A DNA stretch of 64,000 nucleotides from Palsa-189 sp963803735 (GTDB lineage Bacteria > Acidobacteriota > Terriglobia > Acidiferrales > UBA7541): NCBI GenBank assembly GCA_963803735.1, contig CAWDNV010000022.1, forward strand, positions 342,878 through 406,877, read 5' to 3'. Each line of letters starts with the position of its first letter. Within the stretch, counting starts at the first letter, position 1. The notes beneath the pieces were generated by a model that saw nothing but the letters and a program-made list of their open reading frames with translations, searched no databases and was not told the DNA's origin. Of the stretch, positions 27,562-36,672 are shown piece by piece. Made by a program: the position numbers and the translations under genes.

Positions 27562-27765
27562 ATGAAGCACAATTGCCCCATCTGCCGCAAACCGGTGGAT
27601 TCCGACGTCGATCACGATTTCCCTTTTTGCGGCGAGCGCTGCCGCCTGCTTGACTTGGGAAACTGGGCATCAGAGAAGTACGTTGTCTCCGAACCGCTCT
27701 TCGACGAAGAAGGAGACGAAACGCCTGGACCCAATAAGCGAAAAGGTGATGACGAGCAAGAGTAG
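27562..27765 (+). CDS. yacG: YacG-family zinc-binding protein
   Basis: A small 67-residue protein with the YacG zinc ribbon: Cys pairs in CPICRKPV and FPFCGERCRLLDLGNWASEKY. In E. coli, YacG binds zinc and inhibits DNA gyrase through GyrB. An in-frame GTG twelve bases upstream (27550) could add four residues (MIGP). The acidic C-terminal tail (DEEGDETPG, KGDDEQE) is typical. It overlaps pgpA by 17 bases. Confidence 0.88.
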   Translation: MKHNCPICRKPVDSDVDHDFPFCGERCRLLDLGNWASEKYVVSEPLFDEEGDETPGPNKRKGDDEQE

Positions 27766-28348
27766 CGGTGCTCGCAAGCCCCAAGTGGCGCTGGCAATTG
27801 CCACGGCTTTCGGGCTGGGCTACTTGCCTAAAGCGCCGGGGACGTTCGGTTCGCTTGCGGGCGTGCTACTCGCTTGGATTCTGCTGAAGCTTTGGCCGCA
27901 CACTTCTTTATGGGAAACGCCGCCGAGCGTCGCGGGCCTTCCGATCCCATTCATTGTCCCGGCACTGGTTGCGACTGTATCGATTGCGCTGGTGGGGTTA
28001 TGGGCCTCCGACCGCGCATCAAATTACTTAGGTGCTAAGGACCCGCAGGTCGTAGTAGTGGACGAAGTGTCGGGACAACTGCTGGCGCTCCTATTTACGT
28101 TCGCGTCGACCGAGCGGTACGTTGAAGGCATGACGAATTTTCGTGAGGGTTTTTGGTGGCACGGAGAGCCTAACTGGAAATATTTGGTTGCAGGATTTAT
28201 ACTTTTTCGCGTCTTCGATATTTGGAAACCGTTTCCGGCGCGCCGCGCAGAATTTTTGCCCGGCGGCCTGGGCATCATGGCCGATGACTGGGTCGCAGGC
28301 GCTTATGCCGCCCTCGGACTTTGGCTCCTCCGAGCTTTGAGATTCTAA
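27749..28348 (+). CDS. pgpA: Phosphatidylglycerophosphatase A
   Basis: A 199-residue membrane phosphatase that converts phosphatidylglycerophosphate to phosphatidylglycerol. Conserved pieces are GYLPKAPGTFGSLAGVLLAW (N-terminal), VVVDEVSGQLLAL (acidic catalytic segment), FRVFDIWKPFPARRAE, and GGLGIMADDWVAGAYAAL at the C-terminus, with membrane helices between them. ATG 27749 gives the normal length; the longer frame upstream overlaps yacG and is rejected. It forms part of a phospholipid and translation-linked plus-strand run. Confidence 0.94.
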   Translation: MTSKSSGARKPQVALAIATAFGLGYLPKAPGTFGSLAGVLLAWILLKLWPHTSLWETPPSVAGLPIPFIVPALVATVSIALVGLWASDRASNYLGAKDPQVVVVDEVSGQLLALLFTFASTERYVEGMTNFREGFWWHGEPNWKYLVAGFILFRVFDIWKPFPARRAEFLPGGLGIMADDWVAGAYAALGLWLLRALRF

Positions 28349-28389
28349 ACCGCTGTCTTATCCTAGAAATTGCAGCAGGCTGCACGGAA

Positions 28390-29415
28390 TTGATAAGCGA
28401 TTCCACACCTCGCGTCGAGAGCATTACACCCTCCGCCGCAATTCCGGGCGGCGAAATTGCCATCCGCGGCACCGGCTTCGCCGCGAACCATAACGCGCGG
28501 CCGCGCGTGATGTTTGGTGATACGGAGGCGAGCGTGGTCATCGCTGCGGACGGTTATGTGGTGGCGCGCGTTCCAGAGGCCGCTGCCGGAGCCAGCGTCC
28601 GTGTGGCCACTGTGCGCGGAACAAGCCCGCCAGTCGAGATGCAGCTCGGCGTACAAATCGCAGAGAATTTGCATCCAGTGGCGAACCCCGCCGTAGATGG
28701 CGAGGGCAATATATATGTTACCTACAGCGGGCAGCGCGGCCAGAAAGTTCCGGTTTCGCTCTACAAAATCACGGCCAATTACGAGGTGAAGCCGTTCGCC
28801 ACGGAGCTGGTAAACCCTACCGGCCTGGCTTTGGACCGTGAGGGAACACTCTACGTCTCCTGCCGCAATGACGGCACGATTCATCGCGTCACGCCCGACG
28901 GACGCTCGCAGCTTTGGATAGAAGGCATGGGCATTGCAACGGGTATTGCCTTTGATGCGGAGAAAAATCTGTTTGTGGGTGACCGTAGCGGCACCATTTT
29001 TAAGATCAGCCCAGACCGCCAGGTCTTCGTTTTCGCCACACTCGAGCCATCCATCGCGGCCTATCATCTGGCTTTCAGCCCCGCTGGTGAACTCTACGTA
29101 TCGGGCCCCACGACATCCAGCTACGATCGCATTGCGCGTATCAATCGCCAGGGCGAGGTGAGCCTTTTTTTCCGTGGTCTGGGGCGCCCGCAGGGCTTGG
29201 CGTTTGATCGCCAGGGAAATCTTTATGTTGCCGCTTCGCTCAATGGGCGGCGCGGAATCATTCGAATCACCGCCGAGGGTGCGGCAGATTTCGTCCTTAG
29301 CGGCATGGGCCTCGTCGGGTTGGCGCTCTTGCCCACGCGGCGTGCCGTGCTGGCCACAAGCAGCGAGCTTTTCAGTGTTGACTGGAATATCGAAGGCTTG
29401 CCTATCCCGCTATAA
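28390..29415 (+). CDS. IPT/TIG-domain protein with NHL/SMP-30-like beta-propeller
   Basis: About 342 residues. The first 100 form an IPT/TIG immunoglobulin-like fold (RVESITPSAAIPGGEIAIRG). The rest is a beta-propeller of repeated blades with a conserved glycine/aspartate rhythm: GLALDREGTLYVSCRNDGTI, GIAFDAEKNLFVGDRSGTI, HLAFSPAGELYVSG and GLAFDRQGNLYVAASLNGRR. Such domains bind ligands or act as gluconolactonase-like hydrolases; no activity is claimed. The start is uncertain: TTG 28390 is chosen, and TTG 28321 would overlap pgpA. No signal peptide is evident from the chosen start. Confidence 0.75.
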   Translation: MISDSTPRVESITPSAAIPGGEIAIRGTGFAANHNARPRVMFGDTEASVVIAADGYVVARVPEAAAGASVRVATVRGTSPPVEMQLGVQIAENLHPVANPAVDGEGNIYVTYSGQRGQKVPVSLYKITANYEVKPFATELVNPTGLALDREGTLYVSCRNDGTIHRVTPDGRSQLWIEGMGIATGIAFDAEKNLFVGDRSGTIFKISPDRQVFVFATLEPSIAAYHLAFSPAGELYVSGPTTSSYDRIARINRQGEVSLFFRGLGRPQGLAFDRQGNLYVAASLNGRRGIIRITAEGAADFVLSGMGLVGLALLPTRRAVLATSSELFSVDWNIEGLPIPL

Positions 29416-29454
29416 TCCGCACAATTGACTTCACGGCCATTATGACTCTCAACG

Positions 29455-30732
29455 ATGCAAGCTGAAATCATTGCGGTCGGTTCGGAACTTCTCACGCCGG
29501 ACCGAATCGATACCAACTCACTTTTTCTTACCCAGCGGCTCAATCATCTGGGTATAGCCGTGGCCCGCAAAACCGTTGTGGGAGACCAGCACGAGCATGT
29601 TCGGGACGCCTTCCGCTGCGCCCTCGATCGCGTCGAACTCGTGGTGGCCTCGGGCGGACTAGGACCTACTTTGGATGACCTGACGCGCGAGGCGGTCGCG
29701 GAACTGCTGAGCCGCAAACTCGTGCTCAATACTTCTGTGCTGCAGAATATCGAAGCGCGCTTTCGCCGCCTTGGCCGCACCATGCCCGAAGTGAATAAAC
29801 GGCAAGCGATGGTGCCGGAAGGCGCCGATCTGCTCGAAAATTCGCGTGGCACTGCTCCCGGACTTTGGCTTGAATCGGCAGGACGCTTTATCGTACTTTT
29901 GCCCGGCCCGCCACACGAGCTGCAGGCCATGTTCACGGATAAAGTCGAGCCTCGCCTAGAACGGCTGGCCGGTGCGACGCGACTTTTTTATCGTGAAATG
30001 CGGACGGCAGGGCTTACGGAATCGGAAGTCGAGCAGCGCACCGCGCCGATCTACACCCAATACGAGAACGTTCAGACCACCATTCTCACAGCTCCGGGCG
30101 AGATTCAGCTTCACTTGCGCTTATGGTCGTCCGATTATGCCGCGGCGGAACACACGCTCGAGGAAATGGTCGAGCATATCACCCTTGCGCTCGGCGAAAA
30201 TGTATTCACTTCGAATGGCCAGAAACTCGAAGAGATTGTGGCGCATGAAATGACCCTCAACCAGGCGACGGTAGCTACCGCGGAGAGTTGCACTGGAGGA
30301 TTGCTGGCGGAAAGGCTCACGCGTGTGCCGGGAAGCTCTTCGTATTTTCTCGGCGGGGTTGTTTGCTATAGCAATGATTTGAAGACTGCGTGGGCCGACG
30401 TGCCCGCCGAGCTCATTCAATCTAAAGGTGCCGTCAGCCCGGAAGTCGCACAAGCACTTGCGCAAGGTATCCGCCGTCGCATCGGCGCGACGCTCGGGAT
30501 CGGCATCACCGGAGTCGCGGGTCCCTCCGGCGGTTCGCCCGAGAAGCCCGTCGGCCTCGTTTACATCGCGCTTGCAGACGCCAACGGCAGCCGAGACCGC
30601 ACGCTGCGCTTTCCGGGCGACCGTGAACGCATCCGCTGGCACGCATCTCAGGCTGCGCTGGACATGCTGCGCCGCTATTTCATTTATGCGCGCCACAACA
30701 AGCCCTCCTGGCCAACCGTGGTTCAGACCTAA
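29455..30732 (+). CDS. cinA: CinA-family protein (NMN amidohydrolase type)
   Basis: A 425-residue two-domain protein. The N-terminal molybdopterin-binding-like domain (about 1-170) begins MQAEIIAVGSELLTPDRIDT and holds ASGGLGPTLDDLTREAVAE and LPGPPHELQAMF. The C-terminal nicotinamide-nucleotide amidase (PncC) domain (about 260-410) contains TVATAESCTGGLLAERLTRV and ITGVAGPSGGSPEKPVGLVY. CinA recycles pyridine nucleotides, and in naturally transformable bacteria it can be expressed with recA. It is followed 14 bases later by thpR. Confidence 0.95.
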   Translation: MQAEIIAVGSELLTPDRIDTNSLFLTQRLNHLGIAVARKTVVGDQHEHVRDAFRCALDRVELVVASGGLGPTLDDLTREAVAELLSRKLVLNTSVLQNIEARFRRLGRTMPEVNKRQAMVPEGADLLENSRGTAPGLWLESAGRFIVLLPGPPHELQAMFTDKVEPRLERLAGATRLFYREMRTAGLTESEVEQRTAPIYTQYENVQTTILTAPGEIQLHLRLWSSDYAAAEHTLEEMVEHITLALGENVFTSNGQKLEEIVAHEMTLNQATVATAESCTGGLLAERLTRVPGSSSYFLGGVVCYSNDLKTAWADVPAELIQSKGAVSPEVAQALAQGIRRRIGATLGIGITGVAGPSGGSPEKPVGLVYIALADANGSRDRTLRFPGDRERIRWHASQAALDMLRRYFIYARHNKPSWPTVVQT

Positions 30733-30746
30733 GGTGCACAGATAGC

Positions 30747-31313
30747 GTGCGCGTTTTTGTGGCGCTGGACGTTCCCGAACCGGTGCGTGCGAGCCTTGCC
30801 GAGCTCAGCGAACGGCTGAAGAAAGTTTGCCCAAACGCGCGCTGGGTACGCCTCGAAGGCGTACATATCACGCTAAAATTTATCGGCGAGGTTGCGCCAG
30901 AGAAGCTGGAGCAGATTCGCCGCGCGCTCGGCGAGCTTCCGAATTTCGGCCCGATCACCGTGCGATTTGCGGGGCTCGGCTTTTTTCCTGGGGCGCATCG
31001 CCCTCGCGTCTTTTGGGCCGGCGTCCAAGCTGACCCGAAGCTTGCTGAACTCGTCACAGCCATCGAGATGAAACTTGAGCCGCTGGGCATCGCTTCGGAA
31101 AAGCGCCCCTTTCATCCTCATCTCACACTGGCGCGCTTTGAGCCTCCGCAAGGTACACAGGCTCTTAGCGAAGCAGTTGAAGCTTTGGGAACGCCTGAAT
31201 TCGGAGAGGAAATTTTCAGGGAATCCCATCTCTACCAAAGCGTGCTGAAACGTTCCGGGGCAGAGTACACTCGCCTCGTCACCTACCCTTTTTCGGGGGA
31301 ACCGCCGTCTTGA
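30747..31313 (+). CDS. thpR: RNA 2',3'-cyclic phosphodiesterase (LigT/ThpR)
   Basis: A 188-residue 2H-phosphoesterase with the two H-x-T motifs at 40-42 (VHITLKFIG) and 125-127 (HPHLTLARF). It hydrolyses 2',3'-cyclic phosphate ends of RNA. The start at 30747 is GTG (MRVFVALDVPEPVRASL is the standard N-terminus), and the stop overlaps the plsY start by four bases (TTGA). The cinA-thpR neighbourhood is common in bacteria. Confidence 0.95.
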   Translation: MRVFVALDVPEPVRASLAELSERLKKVCPNARWVRLEGVHITLKFIGEVAPEKLEQIRRALGELPNFGPITVRFAGLGFFPGAHRPRVFWAGVQADPKLAELVTAIEMKLEPLGIASEKRPFHPHLTLARFEPPQGTQALSEAVEALGTPEFGEEIFRESHLYQSVLKRSGAEYTRLVTYPFSGEPPS

Positions 31314-32014
31314 ATCCATTGTTCGTTTTGCCGCTGAGCGCGTTTTCGAGCATTGCCGCCCAGACCAGCCCAATCCAAGGCACGGGTGGACTCTGGTGGC
31401 TTCCTGTTATCGCTTATCTGCTCGGCTCGATCCCGTTCGGATTTCTGATCGTGAAGCTGATCGGAGCAGGTGATATCCGGTTCCGCGGCAGCGGCAACAT
31501 TGGCGCTACGAACGTTGCGCGCGAAGCTGGCGCGCTGCCCGGTTTGGCCACGCTCCTGCTCGATGGGGGCAAGGGCTATTTCTCGGTTTGGCTTGCCGCC
31601 CGTCTAACCAATAGCAATCCTCGCTGGATGATTCTGGCGGCCGTGTTGACCCTTGTGGGCCATACTTTTCCCGTTTGGCTGAAATTTCAGGGTGGACGCG
31701 GTGTGGCCACAGGCGCTGGCGTTTTCTTGCCGATCTGCTGGCAAGCCGTTGCGGGCGCGCTAATCGTGTGGGTTCTCGTGTTGGTGTTCTGGCGCTACGT
31801 CTCGCTGGCTTCCATTTCGGCGGCGGCCAGTCTTCCTTTCCTCGTTTACGTGCTTTATGCCCCAGGTCATGCGCCGCCACAATCCATTTCCGCAGGAGCT
31901 TCCTTTGCCATGATCCTAATCATCGCTCGCCATCGCGCCAATATCATCCGGCTGCTCCGTGGAACCGAGCCTCAATTTACCTTCAGAAGGGGCTCGCGTT
32001 CTCCGAAACCGTGA
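31310..32014 (+). CDS. plsY: Glycerol-3-phosphate acyltransferase PlsY
   Basis: A 234-residue membrane acyltransferase that makes lysophosphatidic acid from acyl-phosphate and glycerol-3-phosphate. Conserved segments are AYLLGSIPFGFLI, RGSGNIGATNVAREAG (glycerophosphate site) and LKFQGGRGVATGAGVFL, on about five to six membrane helices. The N-terminal 27 residues before the first core helix are longer than usual. It begins with a TTG overlapping the thpR stop and ends overlapping gpsA (GTGA), so the three genes are translationally coupled. Confidence 0.95.
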   Translation: MNPLFVLPLSAFSSIAAQTSPIQGTGGLWWLPVIAYLLGSIPFGFLIVKLIGAGDIRFRGSGNIGATNVAREAGALPGLATLLLDGGKGYFSVWLAARLTNSNPRWMILAAVLTLVGHTFPVWLKFQGGRGVATGAGVFLPICWQAVAGALIVWVLVLVFWRYVSLASISAAASLPFLVYVLYAPGHAPPQSISAGASFAMILIIARHRANIIRLLRGTEPQFTFRRGSRSPKP

Positions 32015-33027
32015 GCAAAATCGCTATTATCGGTGCCGGTAGTTGCGGAACCGCGCTGGCAATTGCGCTGGAGCGCAGTCGCGAGCACCATCGGCTTTCG
32101 ATTTGGGTGCATGGCTCCGATGTGCTCACCGAACTCCGAAACCACCACGAAAATTCCGTTTATCTGCCCGGAATGCGGATCTCGGATGAAACCGAAGTGA
32201 CCGGCAATCTCGGCGAAGCTCTGGCAGGCGCGCATATCGTGCTCGGCGTGATGCCTTCAGCGCACGCCCGGGCTGTCTATACGGCGATGCTGCCCTGTCT
32301 TGATGCCCCCAGGGCAGCACAGATGATATTCGTCAGCGCAACAAAGGGCCTGGAGCACGGCTCTCTCGTGCGGATGAGCGAAGTGATCCACGAAGTTATC
32401 GGACAAAAGTTTGTGCCTCGCGTGGCCGCTCTCTCGGGTCCCAGCTTCGCCCTCGAAGTGGCGCGCGGCGATCCCACTGCAGTGGTCATCGCTTCCGGCG
32501 ATTTGCACTGCGCTTCAGAAATTCAGCACGAATTTTCCGGCTCTACTCTGCGGCTCTACACCAATGACGATGTTGTCGGCGTAGAGCTGGGAGGGGCGGT
32601 AAAGAACGTTATCGCCTTGGCCGCCGGCGTCTGTGCGGGACTCGGCCTGGGCGCCAATACGAGCGCCGCGCTGATCACCCGCGGGCTTTCCGAAATGACT
32701 CGCCTTGCGGTAGCGATGGGCGGCCGGCGCGATACGCTCGCAGGCCTCGCCGGCCTCGGCGATCTCGTGCTCACGGCGACCGGAACGCTAAGCCGGAATC
32801 GCTCGGTGGGCGTGGAACTTGGGAAAGGGCGCAAGCTCGCAGAAATTCTGTCGCGAATGCGCATGGTGGCCGAAGGCGTAGGCACTACCTCGGCAACCCT
32901 GGCTCTCGCTCGCAAGCACAATGTCGACATGCCCATTACCGAGCAAATGCACGCCGTCCTACACGAAGGTCGCGCGCCAAGCGCCGCCATTCGCGAGCTT
33001 ATGGAGCGGCCACTCACAAAAGAGTAG
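32011..33027 (+). CDS. gpsA: Glycerol-3-phosphate dehydrogenase (NAD(P)+)
   Basis: A 338-residue cytoplasmic enzyme that makes sn-glycerol-3-phosphate from dihydroxyacetone phosphate. The Rossmann start is SKIAIIGAGSCGTALAIALE; substrate-site residues are seen in SATKGLE, AALSGPSFALEVARG and ELGGAVKNVIALAAGV (catalytic Lys). The GTG start at 32011 overlaps the plsY stop by four bases; the longer frame upstream lies inside plsY and is rejected. It feeds PlsY directly, so the operon joins precursor supply and acylation. Confidence 0.97.
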   Translation: MSKIAIIGAGSCGTALAIALERSREHHRLSIWVHGSDVLTELRNHHENSVYLPGMRISDETEVTGNLGEALAGAHIVLGVMPSAHARAVYTAMLPCLDAPRAAQMIFVSATKGLEHGSLVRMSEVIHEVIGQKFVPRVAALSGPSFALEVARGDPTAVVIASGDLHCASEIQHEFSGSTLRLYTNDDVVGVELGGAVKNVIALAAGVCAGLGLGANTSAALITRGLSEMTRLAVAMGGRRDTLAGLAGLGDLVLTATGTLSRNRSVGVELGKGRKLAEILSRMRMVAEGVGTTSATLALARKHNVDMPITEQMHAVLHEGRAPSAAIRELMERPLTKE

Positions 33028-33049
33028 ATTGGCGCAAAGGAGATTCTGA

Positions 33050-33568
33050 ATGGAACCGCAAGAATTGGCCGAGAACACGGAGAGGGCGAAGGAAACAGGT
33101 CAGCGCGCCATCGGGCTCACTATGGCGATTCTCGCGGTGCTGCTCTCCGTCTCCACTTTGTTGGGCCACCGCGCTCATACCGAGGAGGTCCTGCTCGAAA
33201 CGCGCGCCACCGATCAATGGAATTATTTTCAAGCCAAGAATATTCGCTCGCACGTTTACGACGCAGACGCCGAGATTGCCAACCTTTTTGCGGAAAAGGG
33301 CGCCCAAGCCGCGGCCGATTTCCGGGTCAAATCCGCACAGCAGAAAAAAGATTCCGAAGAGATTCAGGCTGAAGCGGAAAAACTTGGCAGGGAAGTAGCC
33401 GCGACGACCCGCAAGGCCGGATTTTACGACGGCAGTGAGCTATTCCTGGAGGTTGCGATCGTACTCAGCTCGATTTCGCTGCTGGCCAAGAGTAAGGTTT
33501 ATTGGCAAGTTTCGTTTCTGTTTGGCGTGGCTGGAATCGCCATCGGTCTATGGGGACTTCTGCGCTGA
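33050..33568 (+). CDS. DUF4337 membrane protein
   Basis: A 172-residue protein with three predicted membrane helices (about 23-40, 127-145 and 150-170). Between the first helix and the rest lies a charged, helical stretch (about 60-125, rich in Lys/Glu/Ala). The N-terminal EPQELAENTERAKETGQRAI fits the DUF4337 family, whose function is unknown. AAAGGAGA lies 6 bases before the ATG. It follows gpsA by 22 bases and may be its last co-transcribed gene. Confidence 0.8.
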   Translation: MEPQELAENTERAKETGQRAIGLTMAILAVLLSVSTLLGHRAHTEEVLLETRATDQWNYFQAKNIRSHVYDADAEIANLFAEKGAQAAADFRVKSAQQKKDSEEIQAEAEKLGREVAATTRKAGFYDGSELFLEVAIVLSSISLLAKSKVYWQVSFLFGVAGIAIGLWGLLR

Positions 33569-33689
33569 TCAGCGGCGCAGCGCAGAGAAAGAAGTCTTCG
33601 AGGCTGAGGATTCCCTAATTTTCTATTTGGTCCATCAAATAGCAAGCGCCAGTTGGTAGTCGCACAAATTCAAGTTACGGAGCCCGACA

Positions 33690-34112
33690 ATGAAAGGATT
33701 CAAGCAGTTTTTGCTCCGGGGCAATGTAGTGGATCTGGCCGTGGGGGTAGTGATCGGGGCGGCCTTTGGCAGCGTCGTGAATTCGTTGGTGAAGGGCCTG
33801 CTCACGCCGTTTATCGCCGCCGTGGTCAAGCAACCTGACTTTTCGTCGATCAGCTTCACGATTCACGGCAGTAAGTTCCTTTTTGGTGACTTCGTCAATT
33901 CCGTGGTCTCCTTTATCATCATTGCCTCCGCAGTCTACTTTGCCGTCGTGCTGCCCATGAACGCGCTGATGGCAAGGGTTCAGCGTGAGGACAAGCCGAC
34001 GCAACCCAGCACCAAGAAGTGCCCCGAATGCCTGAGCGAAATTCCCATTGACGCGCGACGTTGCGCCCACTGCACTCAGCCTCTGCCGCAATCGGTCCCG
34101 CAACCAGGCTAG
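33690..34112 (+). CDS. mscL: Large-conductance mechanosensitive channel with C-terminal zinc ribbon
   Basis: A 140-residue MscL-type osmotic-emergency channel. It starts with the conserved FKQFLLRGNVVDLAVGVVIG pore helix; TM1 spans about 14-42 and TM2 about 72-92. Instead of the usual helical bundle the tail carries a zinc-ribbon-like knuckle with Cys111, Cys114, Cys125 and Cys128 (CPEC and CAHC, 10 residues apart). Channel identity is clear; the role of the ribbon is inferred, possibly metal-dependent assembly of the cytoplasmic end. The start is ATG 33690. Confidence 0.93.
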   Translation: MKGFKQFLLRGNVVDLAVGVVIGAAFGSVVNSLVKGLLTPFIAAVVKQPDFSSISFTIHGSKFLFGDFVNSVVSFIIIASAVYFAVVLPMNALMARVQREDKPTQPSTKKCPECLSEIPIDARRCAHCTQPLPQSVPQPG

Positions 34113-34229
34113 TCTGGCCTTCAGGCGCCGATTTGCCGGTGTTTGAAGCGGTCTTAGCTAATCGGCAACGGCCGCTTGCTCTTTTCGCCCGCGACCCCGG
34201 GTGCAAAGTAAAATAGATGTTGCCTAGCC

Positions 34230-35993
34230 ATGCCCTTTCAGCAGCGCAAATCCGCCCGTAGGTATCGTCCACGCCTACTATTATTGGTTTTGGGCGCGAT
34301 GCTGCTAGTTAGCGCCTTGCCCCTGGGGTTGTATCACTTTCAGGTTCTTAGGCTTAGCCAGGAAAAGCTCACCGATACCGAAAGCGTGCAACAAACGGAG
34401 CTGACGCGGTCTGTGGGACAGGAGATTCAGCTTTTCGACGTCAATCTTTATCAAGGGCTCATCAGTGAGCGTCAAATCCTGGCCCTTACCGGACTTCTCG
34501 ATCGTGTGAACGATCCGGTGCGCGGGCCCCAGGTGACCCGCCTGCTCGAGAACTTTGTTGCCAGCAATCCCAATATTCTGTATCTCACGGCCGTCGGCAC
34601 GGACGCTAAAGGCGCTGGCGCGGGGAACTTCCGGGCCGACCAGGATCCCTTTGTAGGCAAGGCCTTGCAGCGGGCATTTTCCGCCTGTCTGCAGTCCGTC
34701 GTATTCCGCAGCGAGCCGTTGGCGCTCGGACCCGAGAATCGGCCCGCCTTTGTGATGGCCATCCCTTTGGAAGTCGGCGAGCAGTTCAGCGGGATGCTGG
34801 CAGCGGTGGTTTCGCTGGATAGCGTCTTGCGGCGACTGGAAGAGACTAGTGTGCGCGGCCGAACGGTATTCGTAGTGGATCACAGCGGGCGCGTCATTGC
34901 GCATCCGGATACAAGGCGATTTGTTCCGGGCACCGATCTGCGGAGTTCCTATATCGTCGCGCAGGCGTCGGGTCTTCCGAAGGATTTGCGCACCACGGCA
35001 ACTGTGCAGCACTTCAGCGACATCGAACAGGGGCACAAAGCGGAGTTGATCGGCACATATAGCTCGATTCCGGATTTGGGTTGGACGGTAATCGCTCAGC
35101 GCAGCCTGGAAGAGGCTCGCGACGATGCCGGAGTCAAGGAACTGAACGCCCAGGCGCTGACTTTCGTGCTGGTCGTCACGGCCGCCGCCGTTATTCTTGG
35201 ATATCTTTTCGCCGTCGGCATCAGCACGCCGATCCGTGCGCTAGCGGCTTCCACGCGGGCCATCAGCCGTGGAGAGTTCCACGAGCGGGCCCCAGTGCGG
35301 GGAGCCGCGGAAATCAGCGAATTGGCGCAAACCTTTAACAACATGGCCGGCGATATCGAAAGCTTTATCGCGCGTCTTAAGCAGGCGGCTGAGGAAAACC
35401 GTGAGCTTTTCTTGGGCTCCATTCGTATGCTCGCCGCGGCCATCGACGAAAAGGACCCCTACACGCGCGGCCATTCCGATCGCGTCGCTAAATATTCGGT
35501 CATGATCGGCCAGCAGCTGGGCCTATCAGCAGAAGAATTGGACAAGCTGCGCATCTCTGCGCTGCTGCACGACGTTGGAAAAATTGGGGTGGACGATCGC
35601 GTTCTGAAGAAGCCCGGGGCGTTGACTGCCGAGGAATTCCAGATCATGAAACAGCATCCGAGCAAAGGCGCGAACATCATGCGTCCGGTTGCACAACTCA
35701 AGGAGATGCTGCCTGGAATTGAGTTGCACCACGAACACGTTGATGGCAAAGGCTATCCCTATGGACTCAAAGAGGCGGACATTCCTCTGATGGCGCGCAT
35801 CATCGCCGTGTCCGACACGCTGGATGCCATGACCACCAATCGTCCTTATCAATCCGCGAAGGAAATCGACGACGCGCTGCAGGTGATTCGAAAGCTAGCT
35901 GGAAGCAAATTCGACCTGAAGGTAGTGGCGGCGCTGGAGGCTGTGGTCCAAACAGGGAAACTGCGCCTCGCCCCCGCCCTGGTCGAAGTCTAA
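34230..35993 (+). CDS. Membrane HD-GYP receptor (cyclic-di-GMP phosphodiesterase)
   Basis: A 587-residue sensor. TM1 is at about residues 16-35, a periplasmic Cache-like sensor spans about 40-300, and TM2 (about 308-328) is followed by a HAMP linker and a C-terminal HD-GYP domain. The metal residues His447-Asp448 (HDVGKIG) and the HHEHVDGKGYP motif at 500-510 show an intact HD-GYP site, so c-di-GMP hydrolysis is expected. The sensed signal is unknown. It is a single gene with no linked diguanylate cyclase in the window. Confidence 0.92.
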   Translation: MPFQQRKSARRYRPRLLLLVLGAMLLVSALPLGLYHFQVLRLSQEKLTDTESVQQTELTRSVGQEIQLFDVNLYQGLISERQILALTGLLDRVNDPVRGPQVTRLLENFVASNPNILYLTAVGTDAKGAGAGNFRADQDPFVGKALQRAFSACLQSVVFRSEPLALGPENRPAFVMAIPLEVGEQFSGMLAAVVSLDSVLRRLEETSVRGRTVFVVDHSGRVIAHPDTRRFVPGTDLRSSYIVAQASGLPKDLRTTATVQHFSDIEQGHKAELIGTYSSIPDLGWTVIAQRSLEEARDDAGVKELNAQALTFVLVVTAAAVILGYLFAVGISTPIRALAASTRAISRGEFHERAPVRGAAEISELAQTFNNMAGDIESFIARLKQAAEENRELFLGSIRMLAAAIDEKDPYTRGHSDRVAKYSVMIGQQLGLSAEELDKLRISALLHDVGKIGVDDRVLKKPGALTAEEFQIMKQHPSKGANIMRPVAQLKEMLPGIELHHEHVDGKGYPYGLKEADIPLMARIIAVSDTLDAMTTNRPYQSAKEIDDALQVIRKLAGSKFDLKVVAALEAVVQTGKLRLAPALVEV

Positions 35994-36063
35994 GCCCATT
36001 CCCTGAAGTTCCGCGTATCGCCCTCGCAATTCCCAACGGATGGTCGGCCGGAGTCGCGGAAGC

Positions 36064-36639
36064 TTAGCCAGGCGGAGCGCCGACTCGTAAACTGGAGAGG
36101 CCTCGCAGCATCTCTCGCTCGTCGGGAGAGAGTCCGTTCATAAAGGATTCGTCGTTGAGTTTGGCGGCCCGTTCAGAGTCGCCCAAGCCGTGCAGATCGC
36201 GAAGCTTTCCTAACACCACCTGACGGCGTTCCGGCGGGAGACTTTGCCATTGCGGCAGCAGCGTCTGGCGAACATAGCGCCGCTGCTCGGGCGTCATTTG
36301 TGCCAGAACGCGCTCGCGCTGCTGGAGAGTTTGCCGCTGCTCGGGCGAGAGATTGTTCCAATTCTGAAGCCGCTGTCGAATCCGCGCCTGTTGTTCCGGA
36401 GGAAGACTGCGGAAGCGCGCGTTGTTGCTCAGGAATTTCTCCTGCTCCTCCGGAGTCATCCCCTGCAGGCGCTCAACCCATCGGGGCGGCAAACTGGCCC
36501 TAGCCTCAGGCGCGGGCCTTTCCACGGGCGCCCTTCCTTCAGGCATGCGAGGACGCGGTTTTTGGGCAAAGAGATTCGTTGCCGACAGGCAAAATGCTAA
36601 TGCCAGCAGCGTCATTCCGAATTGACCGAATCTCCGCAC
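36064..36639 (-). CDS. DUF3106 exported protein
   Basis: A 191-residue protein with a signal peptide (about 5-25) and repeated motifs typical of DUF3106: MTPEEQEKFLSNNARFRSLP, LSPEQRQTLQQRERVLAQMT, LPPERRQVVLGKL. The repeat unit is about 20 residues of Leu/Pro-Glu-Gln/Arg-rich helix. It lies 33 bases after the second anti-sigma gene on the same strand and is likely co-expressed. Acidobacterial sigma/anti-sigma operons sometimes carry such envelope-stress-type proteins; the function is unknown. Confidence 0.85.
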   Translation of the reverse strand: MRRFGQFGMTLLALAFCLSATNLFAQKPRPRMPEGRAPVERPAPEARASLPPRWVERLQGMTPEEQEKFLSNNARFRSLPPEQQARIRQRLQNWNNLSPEQRQTLQQRERVLAQMTPEQRRYVRQTLLPQWQSLPPERRQVVLGKLRDLHGLGDSERAAKLNDESFMNGLSPDEREMLRGLSSLRVGAPPG

Positions 36640-36672
36640 GAGCTGGGTTCCTCTCTTTTTCTTGCCGTCTCC

